Notes: generated by a model from the letters alone, not told the origin. DNA of 34,668 bases from an uncultured Clostridia bacterium (GCA_946540675.1 CAMNIW010000002.1:1-34668), one strand, 5' to 3'. Shown: positions 7,793 through 16,636, counted from the first letter of the stretch. Made by a program: numbers and translations.

Positions 7793-7831
7793 AAAAAATT
7801 TACGCCCCCGCGGTTTTCCGCGGGGGCGTAA
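7793..7831 (-). terminator. Intrinsic terminator of galK
   Basis: A 14-bp GC-rich perfect inverted repeat (TTACGCCCCCGCGG at 7800-7813, complement at 7818-7831, loop TTTT) begins 22 bases beyond the galK stop. On the minus strand it is followed by a run of T (7793-7799). Confidence 0.92.
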
Positions 7832-7853
7832 GAGTTTTGTCGTATATGCGTTT

Positions 7854-9068
7854 TCAGTCTAATGCGCGCGTGCCGAATTTACGGACGTTTGCGACGAATA
7901 CGTTTTCTTTGCCGAAAAGCGAAGACATATTCTTTACGTATTCTTCCTTTTCTCCGTCGCCTACGATAGCGAGAACGGATCCCGCGAAGCCGCCGCCGTG
8001 CACTCTCACCGCGCCGTCTTTTATTATGCGACGGGAAATCTCTATGCCGAGTATCACGGGTTGACTTTCGTCGGCGGGAACGGCGCAGTTCTGCAGTTTG
8101 TCAAGGCTTGACGTCCCCGACTCGTTGACCGCTTTAAGGAAAGTTTTCGCGTCCCCCGCATCCAGCGCTTTCGCCGCCGCGTCCACGCGCTCGTTCTCTT
8201 CGAAGAAGTGCAGAGCGCGGAGTATCGCCCGTCCGCTGAATTTATGTCTGAGAGCGGGAAGACTGTCGAAAAAGTCGCCGTAATCGACTTCGCGAAGGAC
8301 TTTTTTGCCGAAGTACTCCGCGACGCTCTCCATCTCGGAGCGTATCGCGGCGTAGTGCGCCGTAAGAGACGCGTGGTCTCCGCCCGTGTTGGTTATCACG
8401 AGCGAATATCCGCTTATCATCGGGAATTTGTCTATCGTCGGGTCTTTCGGGTCTTTGAAATCGAGTTTGGAAAGGGAGCCTATCGCGATCCCGCTTTGGT
8501 CGAGAAGACCGCAGGGTTTCCCGAAATAGACGTTTTCGGCGTACTGCGAAACGATCGCCTTTTCTACGGCGGTCATCTTTCCGCCGAGATAAAGCGAGTT
8601 GAATATCTCGGCTATAAGCACTTCGAAAGCCGCCGAAGAAGACACGCCCGCGCCCTTGAAGACGTCAGAAGTCATATAGGCGGTAAATCCGCCGAGTTCG
8701 CCGTACTTTTCGGTAAGTTTTGCAGCGACTCCGCGCGTAAGCGCCGTCGACGTTCCCTTTTCCCGTTCTTTCGGGGCAAGGTCATTAAGAGATATTTCGA
8801 AAGGTTTGTACCCGACCGAACATATCTTTATTATCCCGTCGTCGCGCCTTTTTACCGCCGCGAGAATATCGCAGGAGATAGCCGCGACCAGCACTTTGCC
8901 GTGGTTGTGGTCGGTATGGTTGCCGAGTATTTCGGCGCGACCGGGGGAAGAAAACAGCCTTTCGGGAAGGCTCCCTTCGCCCGCGGCAAATTCGGCTTCG
9001 AGAGCCGCCGCGCGCCCTTCTATGTAGTTTTTGTCGAAAGAGTCGCCGTAAAAATCGCGAAGATCCAT
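7854..9068 (-). CDS. galK: Galactokinase (GHMP kinase)
   Basis: GalK phosphorylates galactose at C1 with ATP, the first committed step of the Leloir pathway. The 404-residue protein has the galactokinase signature near residues 42-57 (PGRAEILGNHTDHNHG) and the GHMP ATP-binding loop GAGVSSSAA at about 139-147. The catalytic Asp lies in CGLLDQSG (about Asp190), and RVHGGGFAGS forms the C-terminal GHMP motif. The usual 'GR-x-N-L-I-GEH-x-D' is slightly altered (EILGNHTDHN), a variant I would not rule out as another sugar kinase of the galactokinase family. GGTGG precedes the ATG. It has its own promoter and terminator, and no galT or galE is present in this window. Confidence 0.88.
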   Translation of the reverse strand: MDLRDFYGDSFDKNYIEGRAAALEAEFAAGEGSLPERLFSSPGRAEILGNHTDHNHGKVLVAAISCDILAAVKRRDDGIIKICSVGYKPFEISLNDLAPKEREKGTSTALTRGVAAKLTEKYGELGGFTAYMTSDVFKGAGVSSSAAFEVLIAEIFNSLYLGGKMTAVEKAIVSQYAENVYFGKPCGLLDQSGIAIGSLSKLDFKDPKDPTIDKFPMISGYSLVITNTGGDHASLTAHYAAIRSEMESVAEYFGKKVLREVDYGDFFDSLPALRHKFSGRAILRALHFFEENERVDAAAKALDAGDAKTFLKAVNESGTSSLDKLQNCAVPADESQPVILGIEISRRIIKDGAVRVHGGGFAGSVLAIVGDGEKEEYVKNMSSLFGKENVFVANVRKFGTRALD

Positions 9069-9098
9069 AATCCACCGTTTGTTTTCAGATTTGATGAA

Positions 9099-9127
9099 AT
9101 TATAGCATTACGGAGAAAAAATGTAAA
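9099..9127 (-). promoter_or_regulatory. Sigma-A promoter of galK
   Basis: TTTACA (9122-9127 on the minus strand), a 17-bp spacer and TATAAT (9099-9104). The start would fall near 9092, giving a leader of about 24 bases. It is divergent from the rpsB promoter; no obvious operator palindrome was seen. Confidence 0.85.
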
Positions 9128-9177
9128 GTTTTATTCGTATATCGCTCAAAAAGTTTTGTCAAAGCGGGAAAAAACGA

Positions 9178-9206
9178 TTGCAAAATTGTATATTATATGT
9201 TAGAAT
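9178..9206 (+). promoter_or_regulatory. Sigma-A promoter of rpsB-tsf
   Basis: TTGCAA (9178-9183), 17 bp, then TAGAAT (9201-9206). Transcription from about 9213 leaves a leader of roughly 115 bases before rpsB. Such a leader could host feedback control by S2, but I see no structure I can name in it. A good GGAGG lies at 9316-9320. Confidence 0.75.
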
Positions 9207-9328
9207 ATTATGGCTATAAAATTCACACTCGGGCTTTGCGTCCGTTCGTGCCTTTCAAAAAAATTCAGTCGGAAAGGTAAAGGTCGCGTAAAAAAAGAGT
9301 TCGGGGAGGAATAACGGAGGAAATTATT

Positions 9329-10141
9329 ATGGCAGTAACATCTATGAAACAACTTCTCGAAGCGGGCGTCCACTTCGGGCACCAGACCAGAAGATGGAAC
9401 CCCAAGATGAAGAAGTACATCTACGGCGAAAGAAACGGTATTCACATCATCGACCTTCAGATCACGGTCGACCTTGTGGAAAAAGCTTACGACTTCGTCG
9501 TCGATCAGGTAAAAGAAGGCAAGACCGTTCTTTTCGTGGGGACCAAGAAGCAGGCTCAGGAAGCCATTCAGCAAGAAGCCGAGAGATGCGGTATGTACTA
9601 CGTCAATTCGAGATGGCTCGGCGGTACGCTCACCAACTTCAAGACCATCAGGACGAGAATAGACAGACTCAACAAACTCGACAATATGGAAAAGACGGGC
9701 GAGTTCGACCTTCTTCCCAAAAAAGAAGTTCTCGGACTTAAAGCCGAAAGGGATAAACTCCTTTACAATCTCGGCGGAATAAGGGAAATGAAAGGTCTTC
9801 CCGGCATTATGTTCGTAGTCGATCCCAACACCGAAGCCAACGCCGTCAAGGAAGCGAGAAAACTCAATATTCCCGTCGTCGCGATAACCGACACCAACTG
9901 CGATCCCGATCTCGTGGACTACGTAATATCGGGTAACGACGACGCTATAAGAGCGGTAAAACTCATCGCTTCGATAATAGCGGACGCCGTAATAGAAGCC
10001 AAACAGGGCGAAGACGCCGTAAGACGTAACGTCGTGGACGAAGAAGTCGAAGCCGAAGCCGAGACCGAAACCGTCGAAGCGCCCGTAGAAGAAGTGACCG
10101 AAGCGCCCGCCGAAGAAGCGACCGCGGAAGTTCAGGAATAA
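9329..10141 (+). CDS. rpsB: 30S ribosomal protein S2
   Basis: S2 binds the 30S subunit late in assembly, between head and body. The 270-residue protein begins with the typical S2 segment ([17 protein letters not shown]) and carries the second family signature around [14 protein letters not shown]. It differs from the usual 235-250 residue form by a C-terminal acidic tail of about 38 residues composed almost only of Glu, Ala, Val and Thr. The ATG follows a perfect GGAGG. tsf follows after 20 bases, as in most bacteria. Confidence 0.97.
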   Translation: MAVTSMKQLLEAGVHFGHQTRRWNPKMKKYIYGERNGIHIIDLQITVDLVEKAYDFVVDQVKEGKTVLFVGTKKQAQEAIQQEAERCGMYYVNSRWLGGTLTNFKTIRTRIDRLNKLDNMEKTGEFDLLPKKEVLGLKAERDKLLYNLGGIREMKGLPGIMFVVDPNTEANAVKEARKLNIPVVAITDTNCDPDLVDYVISGNDDAIRAVKLIASIIADAVIEAKQGEDAVRRNVVDEEVEAEAETETVEAPVEEVTEAPAEEATAEVQE

Positions 10142-10161
10142 TTTAATCAAGGAGAGAAACT

Positions 10162-10821
10162 ATGAATTTTACCGCACAGGACGTCAAGACGCTCCGTGAG
10201 AGAACGGGCGCCGGAATGATGGATTGCAAAAACGCTCTCGTCGAAATGGACGGAGATATGGAAAAGGCTATCGACTATCTCAGGGAAAAAGGCATCGCAA
10301 AGGCCGCTAAAAAGGCGGGCAGGATCGCCGCGGAAGGCATAGTCGACAGTTATATACACATGGGCGGAAGAGTCGGCGTTCTTCTCGAAGTGAACTGCGA
10401 GACCGATTTCGTCGCGAAGGGCGATATGTTCAAGGCTTTGGTACACGACATAGCGCTTCAGATAGCGGCGGCCAATCCCCAGTACGTAAGACCCGAAGAA
10501 GTTCCCGAAGAAGTTATCGAGAAAGAGAAGGCTATTCTCCGCGCGCAGGCTCTCGAAGAAGGCAAGCCCGAAAAGATAGTCGACAAGATGGTAGAAGGAA
10601 GAATCAAGACTTTCTACGAAGATAACTGTCTTTTGTGTCAGAAATTCGTAAAGGATCCTTCCAAGACCATAGATCAGGTCGTCATCGAAGCCACGGCTCA
10701 GATAGGCGAAAAGATCTCCGTCAGAAGATTCGTCCGTTACGAAATGGGCGAAGGACTTCAGAAGAAAGAAGAAGATCTCGCCGCGGAAGTAGAAGCGCAA
10801 GTCGCAGCAATGAAGAAGTAA
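10162..10821 (+). CDS. tsf: Elongation factor Ts (short form)
   Basis: EF-Ts catalyses GDP/GTP exchange on EF-Tu. The N-terminal UBA-like domain reads [16 protein letters not shown] at about residues 11-26, and the core contains [11 protein letters not shown], the contact region with EF-Tu. At 219 residues it is shorter than the 280-295 residue E. coli and B. subtilis proteins and closer to the short forms of Thermus and cyanobacteria, so one of the core subdomains is probably reduced. The RBS is AAGGAG. A terminator-like hairpin follows 15 bases after the stop. Confidence 0.96.
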   Translation: MNFTAQDVKTLRERTGAGMMDCKNALVEMDGDMEKAIDYLREKGIAKAAKKAGRIAAEGIVDSYIHMGGRVGVLLEVNCETDFVAKGDMFKALVHDIALQIAAANPQYVRPEEVPEEVIEKEKAILRAQALEEGKPEKIVDKMVEGRIKTFYEDNCLLCQKFVKDPSKTIDQVVIEATAQIGEKISVRRFVRYEMGEGLQKKEEDLAAEVEAQVAAMKK

Positions 10822-10835
10822 TTTTAGCGTTTCGT

Positions 10836-10866
10836 GGGGGAGTTAAATCAAAACTCCCCCTTTTTT
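10836..10866 (+). terminator. Intrinsic terminator after tsf
   Basis: GGGGGAGTT (10836-10844), a 7-base loop, AACTCCCCC (10852-10860) and six T residues. It separates rpsB-tsf from pyrH; some readthrough is likely because pyrH starts only 36 bases later and no strong promoter was found between them. Confidence 0.92.
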
Positions 10867-10902
10867 ATAAATCGGCGAAGCCGTAAAAACGGGGGTATTC
10901 CT

Positions 10903-11613
10903 ATGGCGTACAAATACAAGAGATTGCTGTTGAAAATCAGCGGAGAAGCCTTGGCGGGCGACAAGAAACACGGATTCGACGCGAACGCGCTGTCCTGCGT
11001 GGCGGGGCAGATCGCCGAACTCTCCGAAGCGGGGGTCGAGATAGGCATAGTCGTCGGCGGCGGAAACTTCTGGCGCGGAAGAGAAGGCGACGAGATGGAT
11101 AAGACCACCGCGGACTATATGGGAATGCTCGCCACGATAATCAACGCGCTCGCGGTGGCGGACGCGCTCGAAAGAAAAGGCGTCGAAGCGAGAGTGATGA
11201 CCGCCCTTTCGGTATCGGGCGTCGGCGAAGAGTTTAACTGCAAGGCGGCTAAAAGGTATTTGTCTGAAGGCAAAGTCGTGGTGTTCGGCGGCGGCACGGG
11301 CAGTCCGTGTTTCTCGACGGACACGGGTGCGTCGCTCCGCGCGGTGGAGATAGACGCGGAAGTCCTTCTTCTCGCCAAAAACATAGACGGCATTTACGAT
11401 TCCGATCCGAAGACAAACCCGAACGCCGAAAAGTACGATTCGCTCACTTACGACGAATACGTCGAAAAGGGGCTCAAAGCGATGGATACGTCGGCGGTCG
11501 TGATGTGCAAGGAAAACGGACTTAAAATACACGCTTTCGGACTTTCGGGCAAGGACTCGATAGTAAAGGCCGTCACGGGCGACGGAGAAGGCACGGTAAT
11601 TTACGGGAAATAA
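10903..11613 (+). CDS. pyrH: UMP kinase
   Basis: PyrH phosphorylates UMP to UDP, linking the pyrimidine operon at the left of the window to nucleotide pools. The 236-residue amino-acid-kinase fold shows KISGEAL near the N-terminus, the VVGGGNFWRG loop at about residues 47-56, and GGTGSPCFSTDT around 130-141, where the UMP site lies. I chose the ATG at 10903 because it starts next to the conserved first strand and has GGGGG upstream; an earlier in-frame ATG at 10834 would overlap the tsf terminator. The order rpsB-tsf-pyrH-frr is conserved across bacteria. Confidence 0.96.
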   Translation: MAYKYKRLLLKISGEALAGDKKHGFDANALSCVAGQIAELSEAGVEIGIVVGGGNFWRGREGDEMDKTTADYMGMLATIINALAVADALERKGVEARVMTALSVSGVGEEFNCKAAKRYLSEGKVVVFGGGTGSPCFSTDTGASLRAVEIDAEVLLLAKNIDGIYDSDPKTNPNAEKYDSLTYDEYVEKGLKAMDTSAVVMCKENGLKIHAFGLSGKDSIVKAVTGDGEGTVIYGK

Positions 11614-11628
11614 TTTTTTCGAAAAGCC

Positions 11629-11657
11629 TTGTGCGGACGGACGCAATAATATATAAT
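11629..11657 (+). promoter_or_regulatory. Sigma-A promoter before frr
   Basis: TTGTGC (11629-11634), 17 bp, then TATAAT (11652-11657). The start near 11664 leaves a 21-base leader containing AAGGAGGA. It lets frr and the following envelope genes be expressed apart from pyrH. Confidence 0.8.
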
Positions 11658-11684
11658 TGAGTATATAAACAAGGAGGAACAATT

Positions 11685-12260
11685 ATGGCACTCGATCAGG
11701 AAAAAGTTGAAACGATAATAATGGACGCCGAAGAGAAATTCGAAAAGACGTTGTCCGTTTTCAGAGAAGATATTATGCAGATGAGAGCGGGCAGGGCGAA
11801 TCCGCACGTTCTCGACAAGGTAAAAGTGGACTACTACGGCACGCCGTCGCCGATAAATCAGGTCGGCAATATATCCGTTCAGGACGGGCAGAGCCTTGTT
11901 ATTTCCCCGTGGGATAAATCTCTTCTGAAAGCGGTGGAAAAGGCTATTCTGGTATCCAATATCGGCATAACTCCCACCAACGACGGAAACGTCATAAGGC
12001 TGGTTTTCCCCACTCTTACCGAAGAGAGAAGAAAAGAGATAGTAAAACAGGTCAAGAAGATGGGCGAAGACGCGAAAGTCGCCGTGAGAAACGTAAGGAG
12101 AGATTGTCTCGATTCTCTTAAAAAGATGAACAAGAACAAAGAGATGACCGACGACGAATACGCTAATTACGAGACCGATATCGAAAAGACCGTCAACAAG
12201 ACCGTTGAATCGATAGACAAACTCACTCAGGAAAAAGAAAAGGAGATCCTTACCATATAA
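11685..12260 (+). CDS. frr: Ribosome recycling factor
   Basis: With EF-G, RRF splits post-termination ribosomes. The 191-residue length is normal (about 185). Recognisable segments are the MRAGRANPHVLDKVKVDYYG stretch near residues 29-48, the TEERRKEIVKQ helix around 114-124 and NVRRDCLDSLKK around 135-146. The RBS AAGGAGGA is near perfect. The stop overlaps the uppS start by one base (TAATG), so the two are coupled. Confidence 0.97.
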   Translation: MALDQEKVETIIMDAEEKFEKTLSVFREDIMQMRAGRANPHVLDKVKVDYYGTPSPINQVGNISVQDGQSLVISPWDKSLLKAVEKAILVSNIGITPTNDGNVIRLVFPTLTEERRKEIVKQVKKMGEDAKVAVRNVRRDCLDSLKKMNKNKEMTDDEYANYETDIEKTVNKTVESIDKLTQEKEKEILTI

Positions 12261-12955
12261 TGGATAAGGAAGTCGCGGCCATGCCCCGTCACGTCGGCTT
12301 TATAATGGACGGCAACGGCAGGTGGGCGCAAAGACGCAACAGAAAAAGGACTTTCGGTCATAAAAAGGGCGCGGAAGTCATAGAAGAAGTAGTAAACGAG
12401 TGTTTTCTCGAAGGCGTCGAAGTCGTAAGTCTTTTCGCTTTTTCGACCGAGAATATGTCGCGGCCGCAGGAAGAGAAAGACAGGATATTCGACCTTTTGG
12501 GCAAGTTTTTGAAAAAGTATTCCAAAAAACTCGTCGAAGAAAAGATACGCTTGATCGTTTCGGGCGACCTTTCGCCCCTTCCGCAAAATCTCGCGGGGGA
12601 GTGTGCTTTACAAATGGCGAAAACGGCGGGTTTTTCGGAAAAAACGCTCAATATAGCGATAAACTACGGCGCAAAAGCAGAGATAACGGCGGCGGTCAAT
12701 TCCCTTATAAGAGAAGGCAAAACCGAAGTTACCGAAGAAGATATAGAAGGACGGCTTTACACGGGCGGGCTTCCGCCGGTAGACCTTGTGGTCAGGACGA
12801 GCGGCGAACAAAGACTGAGCAATTTTATGCTTTGGCAATGTGCGTATGCGGAACTGTATTTCACGGACGTGTTGTGGCCGGACTTCCACAAAGAAGAAGT
12901 AAAAAACGCGCTTGTCTGGTACGGTACGAGAAAACGCCGTTTCGGCGGAGTATAA
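12260..12955 (+). CDS. uppS: Undecaprenyl diphosphate synthase (cis-prenyltransferase)
   Basis: UppS extends farnesyl diphosphate with isopentenyl diphosphate to make the C55 carrier for peptidoglycan. The 231-residue protein has the catalytic FIMDGNGRWA (Asp17) and FAFSTENMSRP around residues 54-64, and the C-terminal signature RTSGEQRLSNFMLWQ followed by AYAELYF. It starts on the last base of frr. A weak hairpin overlaps the stop, and cdsA follows after 43 bases. Confidence 0.96.
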   Translation: MDKEVAAMPRHVGFIMDGNGRWAQRRNRKRTFGHKKGAEVIEEVVNECFLEGVEVVSLFAFSTENMSRPQEEKDRIFDLLGKFLKKYSKKLVEEKIRLIVSGDLSPLPQNLAGECALQMAKTAGFSEKTLNIAINYGAKAEITAAVNSLIREGKTEVTEEDIEGRLYTGGLPPVDLVVRTSGEQRLSNFMLWQCAYAELYFTDVLWPDFHKEEVKNALVWYGTRKRRFGGV

Positions 12956-12980
12956 GCGGTATTTGCCGCTTTTCTCTTTT
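12954..12980 (+). terminator. Weak terminator-like hairpin between uppS and cdsA
   Basis: AAGCGG (12954-12959), loop TATTTG, CCGCTT (12966-12971), then a pyrimidine tract TTCTCTTTT. The 6-bp stem is short, so this may only partly reduce readthrough into cdsA. Confidence 0.45.
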
Positions 12981-12998
12981 CGGCGCGCGGAGAGATAT

Positions 12999-13889
12999 AT
13001 GAAGAAAAGACTTATAACGGGTATAGCGATACTGATATGGATCGTCGCGGTGTTCCTGTTGAAATTTTATTTGCAGGCCGAAGTGCTCGGCAGGAAGGCG
13101 GGATCGCTGATATTCGATTTCTGTCTTATGATAATTGCCGTGATCGGTGCATACGAAATGACTCGGGCGCTCGGGGATAAGATGATAAAAACGGAAAAAG
13201 TACTCGCCGTTTTGTTTCCGATAGCCGTTATGCCGCTCGCTTCGCTTATTGGTATGCAGGCAACCGTAATCGCAATGCTCGTCGCGGCGGTCGTCACGCT
13301 CTCCCTTTTCGTTGTCCGATACAGCGTCGCCACGATAGAAGGAATAGCGTATACTTTTCTCATATTTTGCTATCCGACGATAATACTTGCCCTTCTCGTA
13401 GCGGTCAACCACATCGAGATGTTCACAAACGGCAAGATAGACAGTTTTGCCCCCCTTCTCACGACTTTCGTCGTGTCGCCGCTCGCGGACGTGTTCGCGT
13501 ATACGGTCGGGAGCATAGTAAAGGGCAAAAAACTTTGCCCCGCGATAAGCCCAAACAAGACGGTCAGCGGCGCGATAGGCGGACTTATCGGCGGAACGCT
13601 CGGCGGTATAATCGCCTATTTCGTTCCTTGGCTTCTCGGCGCAAAAGTGCATTATTTCAGCAACATAGGCTTTGACCTGCTCTTATTCGGCGGTCTCGGG
13701 TTCGTGTGTTCGGTGCTTACCGAATTCGGCGACCTTGTGGAGAGCGCGATAAAGAGAAAACTCGGCATAAAGGATATGGGCAATATTCTCCCCGGGCACG
13801 GCGGAATGATGGACAGGATAGACGGACTTTTGTTCGCGTCGCCGCTTATGGTCATAGTGTTTTGCGTGATTTTGCCCCTTGCTTTATAA
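12999..13889 (+). CDS. cdsA: Phosphatidate cytidylyltransferase
   Basis: CdsA makes CDP-diacylglycerol from CTP and phosphatidic acid for phospholipid synthesis at the membrane. The 296-residue protein is mostly hydrophobic with about eight membrane segments. It ends with the family signature: KRKLGIKDMGN, then LPGHGGMMDRIDG. The ATG at 12999 follows GGAGAG; an in-frame ATG at 12912 would lie inside uppS and is rejected. Its place between uppS and dxr is the common order in Clostridia and Bacilli. Confidence 0.95.
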   Translation: MKKRLITGIAILIWIVAVFLLKFYLQAEVLGRKAGSLIFDFCLMIIAVIGAYEMTRALGDKMIKTEKVLAVLFPIAVMPLASLIGMQATVIAMLVAAVVTLSLFVVRYSVATIEGIAYTFLIFCYPTIILALLVAVNHIEMFTNGKIDSFAPLLTTFVVSPLADVFAYTVGSIVKGKKLCPAISPNKTVSGAIGGLIGGTLGGIIAYFVPWLLGAKVHYFSNIGFDLLLFGGLGFVCSVLTEFGDLVESAIKRKLGIKDMGNILPGHGGMMDRIDGLLFASPLMVIVFCVILPLAL

Positions 13890-13918
13890 TAATACGTCGG
13901 GATAAAGAATATAATAAG

Positions 13919-13950
13919 TAGAGAATGAAAGGTATTCATTCTCTATTTTT
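13919..13950 (+). terminator. Terminator or attenuator just before dxr
   Basis: TAGAGAATGAA (13919-13929), loop of 5, TTCATTCTCTA (13935-13945), then TTTTT. The 11-bp perfect stem ends 12 bases before the dxr ATG. It would stop most cdsA transcripts unless dxr has its own start inside the hairpin region or readthrough is regulated. Confidence 0.75.
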
Positions 13951-13961
13951 ACAGGTGAAGT

Positions 13962-15098
13962 ATGATAAAGATAGCCTTGCTCGGAAGTACGGGTTCGATA
14001 GGAAGACAGGTCCTTAAAACGGTCGACAGATACCCCGACCGCTTTAAGGTCGTTTCGCTCGCCTGCGAAAAAAACGCCGAACTCCTTTCAGGGCAAATAA
14101 ACAGATACCGTCCTGAAACGGCGTGTATAAAAGACTCGGAAAAGGCTTATAAAATAAGGGAGATACCCAAGGAAACGACGCTTTACACGGGCGAAAACGC
14201 CTATCTCCACGCGATAAGTGAAGACGCGGATATAGTCTTTGTCGCGGTGTCGGGTTTTGCGGGGCTCGCGCCTACGCTCCGCGCGATAGAGATGAAAAAG
14301 AACGTCGCTCTCGCGAATAAGGAGTCGCTCGTCGCGGGCGGAGAGATCGTTATGAGCCTTGCCGAGAAAAACGGGGTAAAGATAATCCCCGTCGACAGCG
14401 AACACTCCGCGATATTCCGTTGCCTTAATTACGATTTCAAGGCGAAGTTCCGTCGGCTTATAATAACGGCGTCGGGCGGCGCTTTCAGGGATCTTACCAA
14501 AGCCGAGACGGCGAAGAAAACGGCGGCGGAAGCCCTTAAACACCCTAACTGGAATATGGGCAAAAAGATAACGATAGACTGCGCCACGCTCGCCAACAAG
14601 GGACTGGAAGTCATAGAAGCGTGCAGGCTGTATAACGCTCCGCTTGCCAAGGTAAAAGCGGTTATGCACCCCGAATCGATAGTTCACTCCATGGTGGAGT
14701 TCGACGACGGCGCGGTTATGGCGCAACTCGGCTATCCGTCTATGGAAGTGCCCATACAACTCGCTCTTACTTACCCCGAAACGGCGGAAACTGACGTTCC
14801 GCGGCTCGATTTTTCCGCGATGACTCTCAATTTCGGGGAGATAGATACGGACAAATATCCGTGCTTTTCGCTCGCCTTGAAGGCTTTTGAAGCGGGGGAC
14901 AATTACCCTTGCGCGATGAGTGCGGCAAACGAAGCGGCGGTAGGGCTCTATCTCGAAGACAAGATAGGCTTTTACGATATAGCCGCCGCTATAGAATACG
15001 TTCTCGGCAAGGTCGAAAGGCTTAAAGCGACCGAAGAAAATCTCGGTTACACAGACTTTGCGGCAAGGGCGGCGGTATACCAAAAATTCGGGAGATAA
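13962..15098 (+). CDS. dxr: 1-deoxy-D-xylulose 5-phosphate reductoisomerase
   Basis: Dxr converts DXP to MEP with NADPH, the committed step of the non-mevalonate pathway that feeds UppS. The 378-residue protein has the NADPH loop LLGSTGSIG at residues 6-14, ALANKESLVAGGE around 120-132 and the metal-binding PVDSEHSAIF around 147-156. The mobile flap segment is HPNWNMGKKI around 193-202. Length is slightly short of the usual 385-400. RBS AGGTGA precedes the ATG. The gene lies directly behind a terminator-like hairpin and 2 bases before rseP. Confidence 0.96.
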   Translation: MIKIALLGSTGSIGRQVLKTVDRYPDRFKVVSLACEKNAELLSGQINRYRPETACIKDSEKAYKIREIPKETTLYTGENAYLHAISEDADIVFVAVSGFAGLAPTLRAIEMKKNVALANKESLVAGGEIVMSLAEKNGVKIIPVDSEHSAIFRCLNYDFKAKFRRLIITASGGAFRDLTKAETAKKTAAEALKHPNWNMGKKITIDCATLANKGLEVIEACRLYNAPLAKVKAVMHPESIVHSMVEFDDGAVMAQLGYPSMEVPIQLALTYPETAETDVPRLDFSAMTLNFGEIDTDKYPCFSLALKAFEAGDNYPCAMSAANEAAVGLYLEDKIGFYDIAAAIEYVLGKVERLKATEENLGYTDFAARAAVYQKFGR

Positions 15099-15100
15099 AA

Positions 15101-16489
15101 TTGGAACTTTCAATGCTTCTCGGTTTTTCTTCGGTGATGAAGACCGTAGGTAACGTTCTTCTCGCGGTGCTTATCCTGCTCGCGATGATAACGGTACACG
15201 AATTCGGTCATTATATCGTCGGAAAACTGTTAAAATTCAAAATAAACGAGTTCGCCATAGGTATGGGACCCGCGCTTTTCAAGCGCAAGAGTAAAAACGG
15301 AGAGATATTTTCCGTCCGTCTTTTTCCGCTCGGCGGTTATTGCGCTTTCGAAGGCGAAGACGAAGAAAATCCGAGCGAAAACGCGTTCAATAATAAAAAG
15401 CCCTGGCAAAGGATACTCGTACTGCTCGCCGGCGCGACGATGAATTATCTGCTCGCGCTTGCCGTGATATTTATGTCTTTCGGGATATACGGTCAGGCCC
15501 TTATCGGGGTAAAGTACGTCGCTTACGATCCGGTCTACGCCGAACAAAGTCTTCAAAACGGCGACAGCATACTGTCGGTGACGGTCGGCGGCAAAAAGAC
15601 CAACGTCTATCTTACGACAGACCTTATCAACGCTTTGAACGGGAGAAAGGCGGGCGACGAAGCGTCCGTGGAAGTGCTTCGCGGCGGCAAGGCGGAAAAG
15701 GTTACGGTAAAACTCCGCAAAGACGTAAACTGCGGCAGTATGACCGAATCGGACAAGGTTTTCGACGCGCTCGGTTTCGGCTCGGCTTTTATGCTCGAAA
15801 CGAACGGCAAGACGTTTGAAAACGGCGACTATCTTCTCAAAGCGGCAAACGGAGACAAGTACGAAGACGGGATATTCATAAATACCGAAGCCGACCTTTT
15901 ATCCGCGCTCGCGGATAAGACTTCGGGCGAAGAAGTCGGTTTCTGGCTGTCGAGAAAGGGCGAGAGAATAAAGGTCACGTCCGTTCTTTCCGACGAATGG
16001 ACGGCTGTCGATAAGACCGATTTTTCGGCGGTGTGCGCATATTTCGGCATAAAGTCCGCGGGGAATCGCGCCTTTTACACGATGACGTCGTACAGGAAAG
16101 TCGGATTTTTCAGGACGATAGCGCGCGGCTTCGAATATTCGGCAAAGATAGGCGGCACGATATTCCGCTCTCTCGGAGAACTTTTGACGGGTAAAATAGG
16201 CATAAGGTCGGTCGGCGGAACGATAACCACGATAGCGACGGCGTCAAAACTCGTCGGAATGGGTTTTGTATACGCTCTCGAAATAACGGCGTTTATCGGG
16301 GTAAATCTCGCGGTGTTCAACCTTTTGCCGATCCCTGCGCTCGACGGGTCGAGAATAGTCTTTTGCATAATAGAGTGGATAAGGAAAAAACCGGTAAACC
16401 GCAAGATAGAAGCGATAGTTCACGCGGTGGGGTTCGTTTTGATACTCGGTTTTGCGGTGCTTGTGGACGTGTTGCATTTATTTGCCTGA
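15101..16489 (+). CDS. rseP: RseP/RasP-type site-2 intramembrane metalloprotease
   Basis: This family cleaves anti-sigma factors and leftover signal peptides within the membrane. The 462-residue protein has the zinc motif HEFGH (His33, Glu34, His37) in the first membrane helix and the second catalytic segment NLLPIPALDGSR near the C-terminus. Between them lie PDZ-like domains (about residues 125-330), somewhat longer than the single PDZ of many Firmicutes RasP proteins. I accept a TTG start at 15101 because GGGAG is 6 bases upstream; an ATG at 15113 would be 18 bases away. It closes the cluster and is followed by two terminators. Confidence 0.92.
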   Translation: MELSMLLGFSSVMKTVGNVLLAVLILLAMITVHEFGHYIVGKLLKFKINEFAIGMGPALFKRKSKNGEIFSVRLFPLGGYCAFEGEDEENPSENAFNNKKPWQRILVLLAGATMNYLLALAVIFMSFGIYGQALIGVKYVAYDPVYAEQSLQNGDSILSVTVGGKKTNVYLTTDLINALNGRKAGDEASVEVLRGGKAEKVTVKLRKDVNCGSMTESDKVFDALGFGSAFMLETNGKTFENGDYLLKAANGDKYEDGIFINTEADLLSALADKTSGEEVGFWLSRKGERIKVTSVLSDEWTAVDKTDFSAVCAYFGIKSAGNRAFYTMTSYRKVGFFRTIARGFEYSAKIGGTIFRSLGELLTGKIGIRSVGGTITTIATASKLVGMGFVYALEITAFIGVNLAVFNLLPIPALDGSRIVFCIIEWIRKKPVNRKIEAIVHAVGFVLILGFAVLVDVLHLFA

Positions 16490-16522
16490 CGTCCGCCGTT
16501 TTCCTTTGTTTATTGATAAACA

Positions 16523-16576
16523 CAGCCCGCCGTGTTTCGCGGAAAGCGAAAACGGCGGGCTGAACTTTTGTTTTTG
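16523..16576 (+). terminator. Terminator after rseP (repeated hairpin type)
   Basis: CAGCCCGCCGT (from 16523) pairs with ACGGCGGGCTG (to 16562), with an inner TTTCGC/GCGAAA extension, followed by AACTTTTGTTTTT. The 3' arm is almost the same sequence as the terminator after mscS at 23847-23892. Confidence 0.85.
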
Positions 16577-16585
16577 ATTCGGACG

Positions 16586-16610
16586 CGGGATCTCTCCCGT
16601 TTTTATTTTT
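16586..16610 (+). terminator. Second short terminator after rseP
   Basis: CGGGA, loop TCTC, TCCCG (16586-16599), followed directly by TTTTTATTTTT. A short stem with a strong U tract, in tandem with the preceding terminator. Confidence 0.6.
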
Positions 16611-16636
16611 GCAAAGTGGCAAAAAATCTCTTCGAC

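Noticed and set aside
9207..9328. Autoregulatory S2 leader RNA
   Set aside because: The leader is long enough, but I could not find a clear conserved stem or a match to a leader class I know.
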